Positions 37,396 to 39,542 of a stretch of DNA of 39,542 nucleotides are shown here, one piece after another (the stretch's first letter is position 1; each line of letters starts with the position of its first letter). A program made the translations under genes and the position numbers. The notes beneath the pieces are model-generated. The model was not told the DNA's origin, did no database searches, and saw only the letters and a program-made list of their open reading frames with translations. This stretch comes from Lachnospiraceae bacterium UBA3689 (GTDB lineage Bacteria; Bacillota; Clostridia; Lachnospirales; Lachnospiraceae): assembly GCA_002371465.1 (NCBI GenBank), contig DFIU01000018.1, forward strand, positions 101,281-140,822, written 5' to 3'.

Positions 37396-38262
37396 TCATT
37401 CATTTGTCTTCCCGGACTCTGCTCCCGACTCCGGAGAGGATTCTGCGGAAGATGATACCGCATCAGAAAACGAAGCGTCCGCGTCATATGCCTTAAAGCC
37501 GCCATTTTCCAGCCGCTTATAGACAATCTTCACCTGATCATCCTCCTCGATCGACCGAACTGCCTCCGCCAGCTCGTCCGGAGTTTTGACCACCGCGCCG
37601 TTAAAGGACGTGATGATATCTCCCGCCTTCAATCCTGCTTTCGCCGCAGGGCTGCCGTCTGCAACCTCGACAATCAGAACTCCCGCCGGATAGCCCTGCT
37701 TGACCATCTGGTCCGAGACGGCTTCCACTTCAACGCCCAGCTTGGGTCCGTCATTTTCTTCCTGGCTGCCGTCTGCTCCGCCCTGACGCTGCTCCCCATT
37801 TCCATACTCCCCTGCTCCGGGGTTTCCGCCTCCGAAGTTTCGGAAGTAGTCAGAAAAGTCGTCATTCCCCGTGTCCCCGATCGTCACGGGTTCATTGGGA
37901 TTGACGATATAGATCGCCTTATCCGTCGCGTTGAGGGTAATCGTCCCGGCAACGGCAAGAACCGCGATCCCAATCACCGCGCCGATTGCAGCTTTGGCGG
38001 CAAAAAGACCGATCTCCTTGCCAAGAGACGGATGGGGGGCAGAAAATCCCTTCTTGCCGCCTCCGAAATCCGGCCTGCTGCCCGTCGGCTGGAAATTGCT
38101 ATAGACCGGAGTCTTAAAATTATATCCCTGCGCTGCCTGTCCCTGCCGGTCCTGCGGTCCGGCCCCATGCTGAGCGCTTTGCTCCCCCTGTACATGCTCA
38201 TAGCTCTGTCCGTTCTGTGGCTTTCCAAGCTCTTCTGTCCCAAAACCCTGCTCTTCGTTCAT
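37396..38262 (-). CDS. Membrane-anchored PDZ-domain protein without a protease domain
   Basis: A 288-residue protein in four parts: a Gln/Gly-rich cytoplasmic N-terminus (about 1-80), one membrane helix AAKAAIGAVIGIAVLAVAGTI (about 88-108), an Asn/Gly/Glu-rich extracytoplasmic linker with FRNFGGGNPGAGEYGNG, and a PDZ domain (about 170-258) with LGVEVEAVS, SPAAKAGLKAGDIITSFNG and VKTPDELAEAV. This is the order of bacterial DegP/HtrA-like membrane proteins, but the trypsin-like domain is missing between helix and PDZ. It probably acts as a scaffold or sensor of unfolded C-termini. The tail is Ser/Glu-rich. Confidence 0.85.
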   Translation of the reverse strand: MNEEQGFGTEELGKPQNGQSYEHVQGEQSAQHGAGPQDRQGQAAQGYNFKTPVYSNFQPTGSRPDFGGGKKGFSAPHPSLGKEIGLFAAKAAIGAVIGIAVLAVAGTITLNATDKAIYIVNPNEPVTIGDTGNDDFSDYFRNFGGGNPGAGEYGNGEQRQGGADGSQEENDGPKLGVEVEAVSDQMVKQGYPAGVLIVEVADGSPAAKAGLKAGDIITSFNGAVVKTPDELAEAVRSIEEDDQVKIVYKRLENGGFKAYDADASFSDAVSSSAESSPESGAESGKTNE

Positions 38263-38467
38263 CGTAGCTCCTCTTCTCTGCTCTCATATTCAGATCTCTG
38301 ATGCGCCTTGCTCCAGGTTTTATCATGCTTAAGGACTCATGACCGCCCCCGGCGCAATCGGATCTGTTCTTTTATACCCAATACTATAAAAAACAGTTAT
38401 GTTCCATTATCGATAAAAATGTGTCTTTTCTGTGAAAGAGCCAAATCTGTCCTCCGCACATATAAAA

Positions 38468-38500
38468 TCAGAGGCAGAAAGGACTGCTTTCTGCCTCTGA
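38468..38500. terminator. Terminator of pckA
   Basis: A perfect 14-bp stem TCAGAGGCAGAAAG / CTTTCTGCCTCTGA (38468-38481 and 38487-38500), 5-nt loop, followed on the minus strand by TTTTAT. Confidence 0.85.
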
Positions 38501-38552
38501 ATCAATTCCGATATGGGTAAGACGTTCAAGCCTTCAAACAGCCCTGGCTGAC

Positions 38553-39542
38553 TCAGTCAAGCTTGGGGCCAGCAGCAACAAGATCCTTGCCGGCTTCATT
38601 TCCTTCATACTTCTTGAAGTTCTTGATGAATCTCTGTGCCAGATCCTGAGCCTTCTCATCCCACTGTGCAGCATCCTCGTAGGTATCTCTAGGGTCGAGG
38701 ATAGCCGGATCAACGCCCGGAAGTTCCGTCGGTACTTCAAAATCGAAGTAGGGGATCTTCTTGGTCGGAGCCTTGTCTACCGCACCGGTCTGGATTGCCG
38801 TGATGATTCCACGAGTATCCTTGATGGAAATTCTCTTGCCTGTGCCGTTCCAGCCAGTGTTGACCAGATAAGCCTTAGCGCCGGACTTCTTCATCTTCTT
38901 AACCAGTTCCTGACCATACTTGGTCGGGTGCAGTTCCAGGAATGCCTGACCGAAGCAAGCGGAGAAGGTCGGAGTCGGCTCTGTGATGCCGCGCTCTGTA
39001 CCGGCAAGCTTAGCAGTGAAACCGGACAGGAAGTAGTACTGGGTCTGCTCCGGCGTCAGGATGGATACCGGCGGCAGGACGCCAAAGGCATCTGCGGAAA
39101 GGAAGATGACGTTTTCAGCAGCCGGGCCATGGGAGATCGGCTTTACGATCTTCTCAATGTGGTCGATCGGATAGGATACACGGGTATTTTCCGTAACGGA
39201 CTTGTCCGTGAAATCCAGTTTGCCGGTTGCGTCATCGACGGTAACATTCTCAAGAAGAGCATTTCTCTTGATCGCGCCGAAGATATCCGGCTCAGCCTCC
39301 TTGTCAAGGTTGATGACCTTAGCATAGCAGCCGCCTTCCAGGTTGAAGACGCCGTTGTCATCCCAGCCATGCTCGTCGTCGCCGATCAGCAGTCTCTTCG
39401 GGTCCGTGGAAAGGGTCGTCTTACCTGTCCCGGACAGACCGAAGAAGATGGAGGTATGCTCGCCGTTCATATCGGTGTTAGCGGAGCAGTGCATGGAAGC
39501 GATACCCTTCAGCGGCAGATAGTAGTTCATCATTGAGAACAT
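38553..39542 (-). CDS. pckA: Phosphoenolpyruvate carboxykinase (ATP), C-terminal part (N-terminus off the window)
   Basis: Interconverts oxaloacetate plus ATP with PEP, CO2 and ADP. The 330 residues present contain the kinase-1a loop GLSGTGKTTLS, the kinase-2 motif LIGDDEHGWDD, the Mg/Mn-site region ANTDMNGEHTSIFFG and VSYPIDHIEKI, and LVNTGWNGTG in the C-terminal mobile lobe. About 200 N-terminal residues of the usual 530 are missing. In anaerobes PckA often runs toward oxaloacetate as an energy-saving CO2-fixing step. It has its own terminator. Confidence 0.96.
   Translation of the reverse strand: MFSMMNYYLPLKGIASMHCSANTDMNGEHTSIFFGLSGTGKTTLSTDPKRLLIGDDEHGWDDNGVFNLEGGCYAKVINLDKEAEPDIFGAIKRNALLENVTVDDATGKLDFTDKSVTENTRVSYPIDHIEKIVKPISHGPAAENVIFLSADAFGVLPPVSILTPEQTQYYFLSGFTAKLAGTERGITEPTPTFSACFGQAFLELHPTKYGQELVKKMKKSGAKAYLVNTGWNGTGKRISIKDTRGIITAIQTGAVDKAPTKKIPYFDFEVPTELPGVDPAILDPRDTYEDAAQWDEKAQDLAQRFIKNFKKYEGNEAGKDLVAAGPKLD

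Noticed and set aside
1..39542. tRNA or rRNA genes
   Set aside because: I looked for T-arm (GGTTCGANTCC-like) and CCA-proximal patterns and rRNA signatures and found none; a tRNAscan/Infernal run would be decisive.
1..39542. Insertion sequences, phage or integrative elements
   Set aside because: No transposase, integrase, relaxase or phage structural protein is encoded, and no long flanking inverted repeats are seen.

Overview
The window looks like a chromosomal segment of a moderately GC-rich Clostridia member, most likely Lachnospiraceae. The signs are a GlgC/GlgD pair, an ATP-dependent PEP carboxykinase, a TIGR03905-type TSCPD protein, a Firmicutes-style reduced Tad/Flp locus (DUF5702, DUF6382-FHA), strong purine-rich ribosome binding sites (AGGAGG type) and sigma-A promoters. 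Genus and species cannot be told from the sequence alone. Both window ends cut genes: an MsmK/UgpC-type ABC ATPase on the left and PEP carboxykinase on the right.

Layout. 1-2.6 kb (minus strand): sugar ABC ATPase, a 29-codon remnant of the serine dehydratase beta-subunit gene, and an operon luxS - mtnN - small ORF - greA that detoxifies S-adenosylhomocysteine. The luxS leader carries two copies of a 42-45 nt structured motif directly after a good promoter. 2.7-6.5 kb: TSCPD protein, beta-CASP metallo-hydrolase, MurG-type glycosyltransferase, methyltransferase. 6.8-11.8 kb: a reduced Tad-like pilus cluster (Flp1, DUF5702, TadE-like, prepilin peptidase, second TadE-like, DUF6382/FHA). It has no ATPase or platform genes in the window, one gene is split by a frame change, and another is cut by an in-frame stop. 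12-16.4 kb: HIT protein with MtnA, PcrA helicase, and an MGMT-like repair gene with a LexA-type box upstream. 16.6-19.6 kb: two NSS-family sodium symporters. 19.8-21.3 kb: a radical SAM protein. 21.4-26.9 kb: LOG protein, malic enzyme, MBL hydrolase with DUF3783 protein, a methyltransferase that appears to be leaderless together with a membrane protein, and a DUF1295 membrane enzyme. 27.2-29.8 kb: glgC-glgD-Dabb operon. 30-30.7 kb: divergent PAP2 protein and a small protein. 30.7-31.56 kb: a gene-free stretch that holds, on the minus strand, a consensus promoter, repeated modules and a terminator, i.e. a candidate non-coding RNA of about 370 nt. 31.5-35.2 kb: TetR regulator, GPH sugar symporter and GH32 sucrose/fructan hydrolase. 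35.5-38.3 kb: possible leader ORF and HAD phosphatase, alarmone-hydrolase-like HD protein, unknown ORF, membrane-anchored PDZ protein. 38.5 kb to the end: pckA.

How the genes fit together. Sugar entry (ABC ATPase, GPH symporter, GH32), glycogen synthesis (GlgC/D), and C3-C4 exchange (malic enzyme, PckA) suit a saccharolytic fermenter. LuxS/MtnN (and perhaps MtnA) recycle the nucleoside products of SAM chemistry. The most original signals are RNA-level and decay-level: the tandem leader motif of luxS, the promoter-to-terminator repeat RNA at 30.86-31.24 kb, the eroding Tad locus, and the sdaAB stump.
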